Origin: Lineus longissimus
Lineage: Eukaryota; Nemertea; Pilidiophora; Heteronemertea; Lineidae
Reading direction: 5' to 3'
Assembly (NCBI RefSeq): GCF_910592395.1
Contig: NC_088322.1
Coordinates: forward strand, 11,713,431 to 11,777,430
Length of the DNA: 64,000 nucleotides
Below, piece after piece: positions 1-14,900 of this stretch; the first letter of the stretch is position 1; every line of letters begins with the position of its first letter. The translations under genes were made by a program, and so were the position numbers. The notes below the pieces were generated by a model. That model worked only from the letters and a program-made list of their open reading frames with translations, ran no database searches and was not told the origin of the DNA.

Positions 1-2919
1 GATACAGAGCCTTATCTAGTCCACTCTTTGGAAATGTCTTGTTAATTCTTCATGTCTCCAGTAACACGTGAAAAACCCTGGGTGAAAAGTAACATGTAAC
101 AAGGGACAGTCTGAACAGTATGTAACCCTATCCTAACTGCAAGGTGATGTTTGGACTGATAATGTAATGTAACAACGATTTGTTCTACTTTGTAGGTCCC
201 TTTTAAATAATGTTGATGCTGCATGTGGCGCCTGCCACATTTACAAAATCTTAGGCTTTTAGACTTTTACAATTAAGCTGTGTTGTTTCTGTTGTGATGT
301 TGAATACTTTCTGCTGAATATATCTTTTCCTTCCATATTATTTTAATGGGTTGCTAAAACATCATTCTTAGATCATGCTTAAATCACCCTGTGTAATTGG
401 CAGTTAATATCTCAATTGGCAAATCCCTCCGCAATTGACAGTTAGTATCTCAATTGACAAATTCCTCGTTAATTGGCAGTCAGTATATCAGTTGGCAAAG
501 TCCTCTAAGTTGTAGCCAGTATCTTAATTGAATCTTGTGTAATTGGCAGTCAGTACCTCAATTGGCAAATTGCCTGTGTAATTGACAATCAATATTTTAA
601 TTGGCAAATTCCTGTGTAATTGGCAGGTGGTATCTCGATTGGCAAATTCCTGTGTAATTGGCAGGAAGTATCTCGATTGGCAAATTCCTGTGTAATTGGC
701 AGGTAGTATCTCGATTGGCAAATTCGGGAAAGTGCGGAAATGCGTATCAGCATCGATGTTGTTTTGGCAGCCCTCCTCTTGGAGCTTTAATAGACGGTGA
801 CAAATAAAAGGTTGTATTTGACTAGTACTTCTGTGAATATGTTACTGCAATGCTGGTCAGAAGTAATATCTATAATGGCGTGCAGCATTTTAGAAATTTG
901 ACTGTAACAGAATTCGTTTCAATGCATTTGACGGGCACTTGCTAATGTTCCCATGCCGTTTATGTTCGGATTTTTGCGTTGGCTTATAATCACCAAAATC
1001 TATGGCCACAAAAAGAACATCTGCAGTAACTGAAATTACTGTAGCAGGGTGGTTAAAATGTGCAATCAAAATCAAGCCAAAGTTCTAATTGCCCAAAATA
1101 TTTTGTGTCGGCGATAGATTGGAAATTTAGGTTCAGCCTGTGGGATTCGCGCAGCAAAGATGGGTGATAGCGACTTCAGTGCTACTAAAAAGTATTTTGC
1201 ACTGTGAATGATGAATGTTACTTCTGATCTGCACTGTAGCTGTAAATACTAGAGAAAGAAATTTTCTAGCAAGCTATTGTGAATCGAGGTGAATAAAGTA
1301 TGAATATTTATGAATTGAATCTGTTAATGGTTGTATAAGGACTGAGGACTCCCAACCAACAGGGCCCGGTTGTTAGAAAGCATGTTGATTCGTAACATCT
1401 TTTTTACATGTTATTTTGTGTACATGTATCAACGTGTCATCATGGTTTCATCATGATGAGGAGGTAACATGCTTTCTAGCAACTAGGGCCAGAAAGCAAT
1501 GCAACCGGAACTGCGCACCCTGGAGGTGTCACGGACTCTGGATTGCCAACAGTTGAGAAAACCTCATTGGAATCGTGACATCATCACTACCTTGCCAGAT
1601 GGATTGGAGTCTCAGCAGTGAGTTCGAGGACTTAAATCTCAGCACGTTTTAACCTTAATTTCATTGTATAGCTATCTCTCTTGCATTTGTATTTATTTTG
1701 TTATGGCATTGGCTGGGTTTGGCTTTGTTAATTTTGGAAGAATTTGGTTCCTAAACGAGATAAACAGACCGTTTTTAAAATTATAGAGTTTGTTACATCA
1801 TACAGATGTGCTTATAAAGATGTGTAAGTCAGGCAAATTTGAGGCAAATTGTTCAAGTCGAGATGTTGTTGTTGGCGAATTACATGTAAATTCTTAACCT
1901 AAGACATATTTTTTCTGAAATTTGCCTAAATTTATTTATCTCGTTTCAGAACTAAGCTCCTTAATTATCTTGTTAATATCTCTTCTAATAGAATATTATT
2001 GTCTTTCTGTTGGTCCTTGGTTGGTGTTTTATGTTCTAATTTAATTGAATAGTTCCTGTGAAAGTAGCTAGACTTCATGTATAGTACCCCAGATTCTTTT
2101 ACTATTGTTTGTGGACAATGGTAGCATCCTACTTTGGGTGTTGAGGTATCCAACTCATAGTCTAATGGTCATGGGTTCATTTGCCCGTCGCTGGTCTAGT
2201 TGAGGTGATGCATTGTATAGAAGCAGCTTCGGATAGATCAAAACTAAAAGTGGCAGCTGCAGTCAAGGTCCTAGACTATGGGGTGTCCTCTTTCTTCACC
2301 CCCCCCCCCCCATGGATCCGCCCCTGACAAACAAAACTATCTGTTTGTATTGCATGCACCAAGTACTTCTTCCTTTAACGGTGGTTGTTTATGCTTTTGC
2401 ATCAATCAATTCTGCATTTGGGTTAAGAAGTTCAAAATTGTAACAATTTATTTGGTTTCTTTCAGCACCATTCACTAGTCATTTGCTAATATAGCATGTT
2501 AAAACAAAAAATGCTTAAACTTTAACCTCAGGTGTGTCTTGCTTCTAAAATGACACCTTCGGATGGGCACACAACTGCTTCCATTGCTGCTAAAGCATCT
2601 GACTGAAATATTTTCCTGAAAATTTGGTCTGCAGAGGTAATAGTGGTCAGAATTGGTATAAGTCAGTAAAAGGTTCGAAGAACATAAAAGAAACTTTTCA
2701 AGAAGTTTTGTTAGTTATTCTAAAAGCGTCTGTAGTTAACAAAAACCTTATTGTAAATGTGAAAAAAATATTTGTATTCCAGTGATATTCGGTATATGGA
2801 CTGCGCTTGGGAATCATTGAATTTGAAATATTAGAAAATGAAAATCTGTCCTAACCTGGAGCAATAAATTGTTGGCCAAAAGAAATCTAACATTGTGTCT
2901 TAATTTTGTCTCGTTGCAG
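1..2919. other. Upstream non-coding stretch, no gene recognised
   Basis: No coding exon could be supported here. It holds the 38-bp minisatellite at 391-725, a possible poly(A) signal AATAAA at 1292-1297 that could end a transcript entering from the left, and a C-run near 2302. The exon starting at 2920 needs upstream exons supplying at least the first base of its split codon, but none with a convincing frame and donor was found, so they may be short, non-coding, or outside the window. Confidence 0.5.
391..725. repeat. Minisatellite, about 38-bp unit
   Basis: Roughly eight to nine imperfect units are visible, each built from an 'AATTGGCAG' half and an 'ATTGGCAAATTCC' half. The last units (about 613-725) are nearly identical and the left-hand ones more degenerate. 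All units keep the paired ATTGGCA words. No coding potential was seen. Confidence 0.8.
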
Positions 2920-5900
2920 AAAATGTTGAAGATGGTCAAAAGGAGAGTTCAGCCATTGATGAAATATTCCAGCAGCAGCAGGCCGACATGCCCTGGATCC
3001 CTGGCAGGTTTAGTGAATCCTCGTTGTCACATGGCAGCCTTCATCCGTCTTACGCCGAGTACCAACGAACCCGCAGCTTCGAGGGAAAGAAGAAATCAAC
3101 CGATAAAATTTACAGCGTATTGCATCCGGATAACCAGTTATGTATCGCAGAACAGGGTCATTATGACACTTATCCGGATTATTTCAAAGAAAATGTCAAA
3201 AGGTGCGTTCTTGGGGATATTTTTAGCGATTTTGTTTTGATAAGTCGACGGTTTAGCGCACCGGGGAAACCATGCTTGATTCGGTTAGACTCTGACCTGA
3301 ATAGTCACGCTGTAGTCCACATGATGTCATCACAAGAGTCAGGTTCCGAATCCTTTGATTCTAGCTCCTCAACCCCGGAGTCTGAAAATGAAACGCCCTC
3401 ACAGAATTTTGGACTGCCGATAATTTCTCTTGAGCCTGTTAAAGAGGATCTAGAGACCAGCTTTGGGACTGCCAGTCCTTCTAAATCACTCAGCCCAGTG
3501 TCGCCACGTAGTCCAAGGCCCCAGTCACCGAGGATCGATTTGGATGCAACACCTACAAAAGACCGCTCTAGTTGTTTCAATGCAATGTTGATGGAGGCGG
3601 AGAAAATTCGGAAAGCTCGAGTAGCATCTGAAGGGAGCCCTGTAAAAGATGGGAAGCGTCGGGCTAGAGTAGGTAAATCATCGCCATACAAGACTGAGAG
3701 TGGTTCTAATCCAGATGACGTGGATGGAGCCGCTGAGTCGGGGTCTGAGCCTCGTAGGCGGCGTTCTGGCCTCACAACGGTGGATCCAAATGACCTGTCG
3801 CAGCTGCGCGAAGAGGTTGAACTGCGGGAACGCATAAGCGCGATTGGTGATGAGCGGCGGAAAGACATGGAGAAAAAGCTGAATGGTCAAAAGTTTGAAA
3901 ATGCTGAAGAGGAGAATAATAATAGGCTACTTCCTGGCCCAGAGAGAACATTTGGGCCCTTCTCCCCAAGATCTGGGAGTCCAACGCCTGGCTTCGAGGG
4001 ACTTATGTTAAAAAAGGGCTTAGGAACAGATATCATGGCAGCTTCCGGTGGGTTTGGTAACCGACCCAACAGGATTTCAGAATTTGATTTGGATTTTGAC
4101 TTTGAGGCGAAGCGAAAGCGATTTGTATCAATGTCCAGTGAGAGTACTGATTACAGCGATGACTCTGGCAGTGGTACACCTACGGATGAATTTTCGCATG
4201 AGGGGCTCTTCGATGCACCGCTAGTTGGAGGTTGGAAAGACACATCCGATGGAGAAGATGATGGTCCCTTTAGTCGAACATTGGTTGAGAGTTTAAAGGA
4301 TGTTGGTTCATCGGAATCAGACTCGGAGAAATCGGAAGTAGAGGACGAAATAGAGGAGGTGGTGATAATGGAGGAAACCTTGGACGTCAATAAGGATGGG
4401 GATTATGACATTTATTACTACTGTGATGAAGAGTCTGGAGACGAAGATGGCGAATTCTGGGATGTTGGAGTCCAGGTTGAACTAGGGCCGCACACATTGG
4501 TGACAGCCGGTGTTCAGATTGCTGCTCTTGATTTGGAAAATGTACAAACGCAGACGGACTTGTCGTTGTTGGAATCTGTAAGTCTGCATATAGATGGCCC
4601 TATTTTCGATCCGATGAACATTGGCGAGAAAGAACTGAATCCTGATGCGAAAAGAAGTAAACTGCGCATCCAGTACAAATTAGACGCCATTAAGGAATCG
4701 TCAGATCTGAATTCCTTAGTTGGAACAGATATGTCAACCGATGAATTTTCAGAAAGTGGTTTTTGCAGCATGTCATGTGATTTATCACAATCGACTCCTA
4801 AAAAATCTGATCGTTCTGTCGACTCTGATAGCCTTTTTGACCACCACGATTTACTGACGAGTTCAAAAGTGACCCGCACCGTCCCAGCTCGGTTGACCAT
4901 CATTGACCGCTTTGACTTAGAGCCCAGAGGTACAGAACATGTTGAAGATCACATTATAACCAAACGCATCATTTATAAAAGTCCGTCTCCCTCAGAAGCT
5001 GATCTGGTTGACAGGGCAACTGATAAGGGTTCGTCTAATACAGAGATTTCCGTTGACTTGATTCCAGTTACTGATCGGAAGGAGTCGAAAGTATTTGGAA
5101 ATCCAAGAAAAGTTATACAGCGTGACATGGAGATGGACCCCGATTTAGAAGTTGAGCTCACGATGATGGGTCTTTTTGAATATGATTCCGCACCTGAAGT
5201 TGCTGCAGAAGTGGTTATAGCCACGTCCCCAGGTGACGTAGAGAATGACTTGGAGGAGAGGTTGGATGATGAAGAAGTGTCGACATCATGTTTCGGGCAA
5301 TTTACCTCATCTCCAGTTGGCTTTGAAAGGAGTACATTGCACTATAATTTTCCACATGATAAGAACATGGAGGAGAGGTTTGATCAGCAGACGGCACCAG
5401 TCGAACATAGTTACTGCGTATGGACACAAGACAGTGATGTTGACCCTGAAATATTTTGTGCTGATGATTCTTTCAGTGCTGAACATTTGGATAAATATAG
5501 TGGGGCATATGAGGGGCTTCCTTACAGCCCCATTTCTAGTCACGACGGACCAATAGACAGCGCTAGCAACAAAAAACACCAACTTCAGAAGATGTCACAA
5601 TCTATTTCACTACCAAACCTCCGAGACCCACGGTTTTATTGTTATGAGCCAGAGAAAAACCAGAAAACAGCTCCCTCTGGTGAGATATCTCAGTACTTGA
5701 GAACGTATGCGAAGTTGCCGAAATCCTTCTACAGTTTTCATCAGAACACATTTTGGCTATCTGCCGGGGATTTAACATGCGGGACATGTCTTAAAGTGGA
5801 AGAGCCGCTCCTTGTTTCTGAAAGATCGGAAATTCCTGTTTATTTGTCTGCAGACAGATGTCAGCGGAAGCAAAGCTGTTCATTTTCCATCAGTAGTGGA

Positions 5901-8900
5901 CTTTCTGACCAATCAGAATGCTCTGTCAATTCGCCCAGAGACGAATGCCTCAGAAAGCGCAGCCGTGCGTTTTCAATAACTAGCAATGATGGAGAAGGAT
6001 ACGTGGATTCTGTGATTTTCTTGAACACGGCCAATCAGTCTGAAACTGGATTATCGAATACATTTAGTACCTCATCTAGTGGTGCCACCTGGAGTCTTGG
6101 ACCTGAACTAAATTCCATGAAAGTGACAAGTCCTCTATTGATGGAGGATGAAAATAGAAACTGCGTTCCTGTGCGAGATAGTGACAATTCTCATAAAGAT
6201 GGGAACAGCATAGACAAAGCAGTTTCTACTGATAATCACGTGATTTTGAGTAACCATGGTAACCATGCTACGTTATCCAATCAGAATATTCCAAGTTCTA
6301 GTCATGTGACTTTTGTTGCTAATCATGGCAGCAATTCCATGTCCAATCGGAATGTTGACCATCATTATTCAAAATCCATAAGTTCACAATTCGTAACCAA
6401 TTCACCTCATTTTCCGCGAAAACATGAGAGGTCATCATTCCCGCCATCAGGTGGCACTACCAGTCCAGTATTCCTAGAGCGTGAAGACATCCTTGAGAAG
6501 GTTGTGAAGCGTCAGATGGGCAAGATCAAAGGTCACAATGAGGCGGAGATGACGGGAAAGCCGAAGAATAGGAAATCGCTGACAGAAGGAAGTGAATCGT
6601 GTCGGGTTGATTCTAAACTTGTGAGTATTCCACACGTGTGTGATTATGCTCCTCGGATAGAAAAAACTGATGTAAGTCATAAAACACCGTAGTATAACCT
6701 GGGGAAGACACTGAGGGGCAGGTGCCCATACTCATTTTTGGGACATTTTTAAATTGACCAAGAATTTTGGTAAATTGATCCAAAAATTATCGGGATGCTC
6801 CCTCACTGGCCGGGCATCTCGAGCTGCCCCTGAAACAAACTATAAAAACAAAATGTTTATTTGAACATGAGAATATGTTTAACATTTTGAGAAGATTGAA
6901 ATGTAATGACATAATCTGAGCTACCTGGCAATGCCTGGTGATTTACCAATAGACTACCTTTGATATTAATGAGAGAATTTCCTACGAGAGATCACATAAA
7001 AAGTGCCCAGTGTCCATTTATTTTCAGTCCAATAACACAGACGATCCCAAAGCTACTACACAAACACTTGCTGCCAGAGATAACCTTGCACAATCAGGTA
7101 AGTTTCACATTTTATTGCATTAAATCTCTTAAAAATGTGTTGGTTGTTGTTTTTATAAGTGATTATTTCAGAGTTTTGTTATAATATCAGGGGGGGGGGG
7201 TTAAAGTAAGTGACATATATATTCCCTGTCATTCAAGCGCAGATTTACATATACACGTACTTTCCCCATCATTCAAGCTGATAATTACACCTATATAGTT
7301 TCCTTCTCATTCAAGCTGAGAATTACATATAATTTCCATATCACTCAAGCTGAGAATTACACCTATATAGTTTCCTTCCCATTCAAGCTGAGAATTACAT
7401 ATAATTTCCATCTCACTCAAGCTGAGAATGACATATAGTTTCCATCTCACTCAAGCTGAGAATTACCTATAGTTTCCCTCTCATTCAAGTGAATATCTTT
7501 ACACGCCAGTGTCCCCTGTGAATAAACAGATAAACGAAAATAAGTGTCTCCATGCGATAACACAAATATGGTGCAAGGAAATTGGTTATCTTTTATATTT
7601 CTGAGTAGCTTGTTGACATGTCCGAATTGGCTCGCCCTGTCCTAGATAGTGCCAACACCCATATTTGTAATGATATTATCATATCGTGTAGGATTGTCTA
7701 GGCTGGTTTGATTAGAAACAGGGCCCAGTATTAGATTGAATTCACAAAAGAAGTTTCGCACTTTGTGGTCCATTTAGGAACTATTCTGTCTGATTTCTGT
7801 TTCTTAGATGGTAAGTTAGTGTCGAAATGATCCAAAGTTGATTATAGTCAATACATTTAAGACTTAGAGAAGGAGAGGGACTCACTTTTCATAATTTCTT
7901 GGTCAAATTTAAAGAATTTTCCAAACCATGACCTCTATGTGTCATGTTGGGGCTGTGCAATAAAGGAAGAGGTGATGTGAGGATCTTTTTTAGAAATATA
8001 TCTTGTACCTTACTTTAGGGTTAATGAACAAAGGGCTTTCTAAATAAAAATTTCTTTTCTCAATGATTCCTTGATCGACAACTCTGTTGACATTTTGGTC
8101 GAATATTTGTCTATAAGATCAATTTTGTCACTCCTCTTGAGACATTCCAGGCCACGAGAGCGTATTCATTTTAATCAGTGACATTTGGAGGGCTGGAGTG
8201 GTGTAGTTATTGTCGTCCAGGCATGTTGATAAGAACGCTGTGGGTACGATTCCTACTTGTCAACTATTGGCCTAAATTTTAGGAAAGCATGGCAAAAAGA
8301 TCCTCTAGAAGGAGGCAATTGGCACCAACTAAAAACGACAATGAAACACACTGTTACTCAGTAGAAACACTGAGAAACAGAGAATGGTCGTCCAGAACTT
8401 TAATCTGAATATCATAATCAGACTTGACTTCCTGAGTATGTTTTTGAAATGGGTTGAGGACATATGGACCTTTCACATCAGAACGCAAGATAGTACACTT
8501 CTTGTGTACCGGCAGTGTATAATTTGTGTTAGAATTTTATTGTTTGCTTTGGGGAACAGTCCCAATACTGACCAGTTTTCGACTTTAGGCATTTGGTGGG
8601 GAACAGTATTCACTATTATTATCATTTTTATTTTCTTTCACTCCAGGTTCGTGGAGGGGCTCCAGTGACAATCTGTCAACAGAACTTCATGTTCTTCAGG
8701 AGGCGGGTTTAGTGCGATCAAACCGAACAAAGGTAGGTGTAACAGCGAAGTGGTTTATGTTCTTTTGGTTTTGGGATAATTATATCATTGGGCTAGATAT
8801 CGTTAGGATAAGGCAAATGCAGTCAGCTCTGACTCTGTTTTGTAATAAGGATAAGCCATCACATCTGGAATAACATCTGGACTCACCAGGCTCAACGATC

Positions 8901-11900
8901 ATGAAGTCCTTTTAACGAGCTTTGTAGAGACTATTGTTAAGATTGGGATTAGACATATCGGGGCAAGATGCTGGGATAGTTGACAAAAAATCATTTTCAA
9001 CCAGTAATATGAAATATTTCGACACATCGTCTTTGACACATTTGCCTTAGCGTAATGCATATCTTTATGATGTATTTTGAAAAAGGGTCAGAAGTGTTCC
9101 CTTCCCAGGGTTATGGTGATTCCTTTAAAGGGCAGTTTTCTTTCTCAAACTTGTAAGCCCCTGTGACCTGATTTTTGCCGAGCCCCCGGCACTTGGGAAA
9201 TGAAAGATAAGTCGGCACTGAAAGGATTGGCGGCATGATCGTGCCTCCCTGCAGCTAGGGGTTGCTTTCTCTTTGGCTTGCCCATTTTTGTCCTGGACAT
9301 GATTTTTGCTGTGTATACCTCAAAAAGCATCCTGCGTGGGTCAACTCCTGATGTCAGGGGGACCCATGTTTTAGTTGATGTTGAACCATTGTCCCATTCC
9401 TGTTAAAGTGATTATCACCGACCAGACAGGTTTCATTTCAATACTATCTGATGCCGACTAAGGCACTCACTTTTCTACCCGACAGTGTAATAAAGAAGAT
9501 CCATTTTCCCCAAAATTACCTGCCGGTTACATTGTACTAGGTTCTTGCAGCGCCCCTTAATTCTTGAGGGGAGTGAAAACGGAAAAATATGAAAACCTAA
9601 ATAATTTGCGGGTGATAATCACTTTAAAAGTAGCATGCAGATTATTCCAGTTCTTTCTGTGTTTTATTCTTCCAGTTTTTGCATTAGTTTGCATGTACAC
9701 TATTTGTATGTGAGTATCATATTGGTATCCCTGGGTTAGAGTACATTCTAATCTTCACTTGTCAATTCTCTACTGCTTCTCCTAAACCGTGCTTCTGACT
9801 TTTTGAATTTCTCGAAACCAGTTCCACAATTTTTGTCCACACTTTTTTTTCAACTTGGCATAACAAAAAATGCTTTTCAAATTACAGTTGAAATTATGCT
9901 GTGCACTGCTTACCAAATCAGCTGAAAATTGGGAAGGATGCTTTGAAACATTTTGTAGATAACGTCTGTCGTAAAAATCTGACTTGACATTTAGATTTAG
10001 TCAAAGGTTAGATTATGTTGGCGACTCGGGTGAAACAAAAAACACAGAGAAAAATCATAAGGGGAAAAGCCTTTAGGAGAAACCATGGTGTGGTCTTGCT
10101 ATTGCAATTGATAGTTTTGATTTTCGGAGAGGTACCCTACCAAAACTATCTCTGTCCTCTGTGCTTGCTAGGTGATTGTCTCCTGTGTGAGTTTTGTGTC
10201 AATCTATCCATCTTTCTTTATGCCTGCCTACCTGTTCGTTTTACTTGTACTTTCTTGTGGCTCAGGTAAATAAACCAGATGACAGCAAGAACTGTAGTGC
10301 CTTGTAGTTGTACGAAAATCTCTAACCTGTGTCCCATTTCCATTAGGCTTCTTCTAAATCTGTTCCTCATCAGTTGGTCCACTGCTATTAAGTAAAGGAA
10401 CAAGAAACTATAGGCCTCCTGCACTTGTATTATGGGGACTGGTTCTGTCCAGCAACGTGCTTCTTGAGGTAAAGAACTCTGTTCATGCTATGGCTTAGCC
10501 AACAGCGTTTGGTGTCAGTCCCAGTCCAAAATAGCAAAGCCGCCTCTTTCCAGATTTTACCACAAAAAGCTCGACCACAACAGGCATTCGTCTGAAAACT
10601 GACGAACTGGCATGGCTATCTAATTCTGCCTCCAGTGTGTGCTAAGCTTTCATTCTTCAAGAGTTGGTCTTCGATTGCTTGCTTAGCATCCACCTCTCCA
10701 CCACATCAATGTAGTTATGTGACATCACTCAGGCCAATTTGTCTCAAAACTTGATTATTACATCAGTATAGTGATGCTTTCTACCTGAAAAAATAGTAGA
10801 AAGATTATGCTAAGGACCTTGGTTGTAAAACAGAAGTACAGTAGAATCTCTCTATCAGGGAAAGCCTTGGGACTTATAGAGAGGTGTCCCAAGAGGTAAA
10901 ATTTCATGGAAATTCCTTTTTGTGGAGCATAAACTAAGTGAACTAATGTACGATTTCACAAAACACCTTCTTTTATATGGTTTTTCTCCTCATGCTTTAA
11001 TAAATTTACAGATCATTTTATTTTCCAGATATTTGAATATTTGCTTCAACAATTATCCAAGATGGGACAGAATGAATCCGGACACATTGATCCCCTTGAT
11101 GAGACACCAATGGATCGAGGTTCGTATCGTCGGCATTCATTCCACGGGCCGTCGTCTACCACGCTGGATGTGAAACTGGGGCCGTCACGATCTTTATCAC
11201 ACGAGGACCTCTTGAGGGATTCCGCTGGTTTGAAGACGCTCAGTGGGGATGGGGGTACGCTGAGGAGGGATGTTCTGAAGAGACAACAGGGGTTGCGGAG
11301 GAAGGATTTCAGTGTAAATCCGAGGTGGAGCGATCCGACGCCTTGTAATAACGTCAAGAGAGAGAAAGAAGTGAAAATGAAGGACGAATTGAAAATGACA
11401 GATCCAAGGCTGACGTCAAGTGAGAATCTTCGCAGGAAATGCTACACTGACCTAGATCAAGGTCAACAGTTGAGGTACGATTCCGACGATTCGCTTGCAA
11501 ATATCAAGAAGAAACGAAAAAAGAAGGGTCGATCGAAAAATAAAGAAAGCGTTGTAGGAAATTGTGCTGCTGCGTCAGTTGAGAATGAGGCAAAGACCGA
11601 GCACATTGGTGAGATGGCAGGCTTGTTGCGCAATGACACAACAGAGGTCAAGGCCACTAAGAATGCAGCAGACATTATGACAGAACCAAAAGTCAAGGAC
11701 AACAAAACAGAGGTAACTGTCACTCAAAATGCAGCAAATGTTACAATGAAACCAGAGGTCAAGGACAACAAAACAGAGATCAAGGTCACTGTAAATGCAG
11801 CAGACGTTAAAACTGAACCAAAGGTCAAGGTCTGTGTAGCAGCAGACGTTAAAACTGGAGACAAAGTTGTAACAATGCAGCCACCTGGTTGTCTTGAGGT

Positions 11901-14900
11901 GATGAAGGTGTCACGCTCTAAGTCTATGAGCAACGTCCACCTCATTGAAAAGGCATCCCACAATGCACCACAGCAGTCGCTGATTCAACATCCAGTGTTG
12001 ACCCAGCAGACACAGCGCGAGTATGACTTTCAGTCGCTGCGACAATATTACGAATCATTGTCTGACGAAAGAGGAAGGTCAATGACTCTTCCGAAAGAGA
12101 CGTTAGCTAGGCCAATTGATGGTGCTAGATTGAAGCGTGCACTGTCCGCCTCAGATGTTCATGAAATTGCAAAATCGTCAGTCATTTTCCACACGCCTAG
12201 TAATAGTAGCACGATGGATGTTGATCTAGTCCATTCAGACCACGAGGGCAAGACAAAGAAGAAAGAAAAGAAGAAGAAGAAGCACAAGCATCATCACCGC
12301 TCTCGTGAAGAGTTGGACAGTGCAACTTCTGGTTCTGAAAAGGCAGCACCAGATGTCACATTGCCAGATGAAGCAAAATCAGTACGGAGAGAAACAACAG
12401 GAATTACAGTTGATATAAGATCGGTGAAGAGGGTAGAAAATGATGTGAGAGATGTAACGAAATCCGAAGAAGTACTGCTGAAGAGTTCAGGAGGTTGTGC
12501 AGCTGGAAATGATGCAGCAGATGGCGTGAAAGGTGCGGAATCTTTCAAAACTGTGGATGATGTTGCACGATTTGTAAATGATCAAAATGAAACAATTGAG
12601 GAGATTTCTAAGGCCTCGTTTGCGTCTAAAGTTGCCATCTTTGAACAATCAAAGCACATGCACCACAAACCAGGAGCGCACTTAGAGAAGAAGGGGTTAA
12701 CGAAGCCAAAAGATTACACTGATCTTCAGCCTGGGGAATTTGATGCTCAAATTATCCCAACAGAACATAGTCAAGTTGAGGTAGAGAAAAAAGGTCCGAG
12801 TACTTTTGTATCAGATAATTCAGCAGCACATCCAGGAACAGTTGAGAATGTCGTTTGTTCGGTTTCTAGCATTAGAGTTCAAGGAATTGCACAGGAAGTT
12901 GTTGGGACATCTGCTGCATCAGGGGATGTAAACAATACTGACGCATGTAAATCTGAGAATATCATCTTCATTAAAAACTCCTCGAATGTGACGAGTGGTT
13001 GTGGATCTAATAGGGATGTAGTTATGGAAAACAGTGACCAAGAAAATGGTCACCCGCCTTCAGACTTAATGTCGATTCCATCCATTGAGATAACTTACGC
13101 GGAAGATGTGGACCAAACTGAAAATCCAGAATTTGTACCGCTGTGTACTGAAGATACAAACGAGGCTCGAATGGCAAATCGAGATTCGAGTGTTGGGAAC
13201 ACAAATCGGAGAGATGATTCTATGGACAGTGAAGAATCGCGTGCTGCCATTGTTGAGGATGTCATCTACCAGGATATGAGTGTAGGTGGCGTATTTGCAT
13301 CACCGCACGATCTGGATGAATTGGCTTCGAGGTCACAAGAGAATCAGAAGGTCAGAGGTCAGAAGGATAGTGTCACTTTCACCCTTCCTCCTGATTTTCA
13401 TGAGGGGGCTGATGATCTTGAGATATTCATCGAAGGTCAGGGCCAAGGTCGCGATAGGACAAATTCTAAAGATTCTGTTGTTACAACGGTGTCATCGCTG
13501 AGTTCGTCTTGTTCTTCGGGTGGTTTTGAGGACTACATGCTGGAAAACCTTGCTAGGGAGCAACAGACTATTGGGGATGTGCAAAAATGTGGAAAGGGAT
13601 GGAAGGTTGTGAAAAGTGGGGCTGGGGATGAAAATTCTCAACAAACTCTGTCAAAATCAAATGGGGAAGATTCTCCATCAGGAGACAAGAAAGGGTCTAT
13701 AGATGATGCCTCGGTAACCATAGCGACCACTGAAGCCGCTTTCTTGGCAACCGAGTCTCCGAGAGGAAAGAGGCCAAATTCACTTGAGATTGGGAACGAT
13801 GCAGAGCTTTGGCTGATGACGCCCCCCGGAGTAACAGATGATGATGACATGCTCATTGTTCTGACGGGAAATGGCTATGCATCGTGTGATCGTCGAGATC
13901 AGAAGTGTGTGTTGGAGGCTTTGGTGCTGCGGGATCGTTCAAGTTCAGTGAAGGTATGTTCATGTCTCTGTCAGCTACTTAAAAGCGCAATTTTGTCAAA
14001 TGTGTTCAGGCCTGATGAATCCAACCCTAAGTTGGTTCAGATTATAAGTTTTTCTTCTCTTGGTGTCTGATCATGTCTGAAATTCCAATACTTCATCAAA
14101 CAATATCAAATAGACTTTGGTGTTTACTTTCAGCTTGTGTTAATCAAGATTGTATTTCAGGAATCATCAGGCAACTTACTAATTTCACCAGAACCATGCG
14201 GGAGATCCATTCATTTTCCTCAGCTCATTTCTCTTTCTCATTTCCCAGACACCGACAACGCCACTGACACCACACTTCCCCCCGTATGATAAGAACGTAA
14301 GTTTTTCAAGGACGTATATTTTCAGTAGTCGTTCAAAGGTTTGGCAGGAGTGCTGCTATTCCTCCACTAAGGCAGGATGAGCATGCCACTACGTGTCGGC
14401 ACCAGTTGGCTTTAATGGCTTAGTGACTCCGACTTTGGCCAGAGGTAAAGTCGACGCCAGCTACTCATGTTTCTCACTTTGTTGGGTCTCTGGCTTGCCC
14501 TGGCATAGACACCATGCAGATACAAGGAAACTCAGTTTTACATCTCATTCGAAGGACTGTGAAGAGCCAAGAATTTTACTTGCTTGAAAGCCACGCCGGT
14601 TCATCCAGAAACACGATCCTGCGTTCTCAGGATCAAACCCGGGCACTATTGCGTGGTAACCAGCAGTACCACTAGGCAATCATCTTTATGTTCTATTTTT
14701 TCAGGGTGTGCTGAGTGACTTCGACCTTCTCGACATGAGTTTGGTGAAGTACAAGGCGGACCTAAAGGAACTGGAAATGCTCGCAGACGTTGTTTACATG
14801 GATAACACGGAGAAACTCTCTGACAAAGATAGGTTGGTCGTCTCTTTTGTTATTTTTGTACAGTAGAAGTTAGTGCCCTTGTATCTAGTCTAATCGGAGT

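Noticed and set aside
2869-3240. Alternative 123-codon frame overlapping the first large exon
   Set aside because: The 1,234-codon frame extends continuously back to the acceptor at 2919 and is far longer; the alternative is a shadow.
7205-7495. CRISPR-like array
   Set aside because: The units are contiguous and degenerate without uniform spacers, and the DNA is clearly eukaryotic; it is an ordinary tandem repeat.
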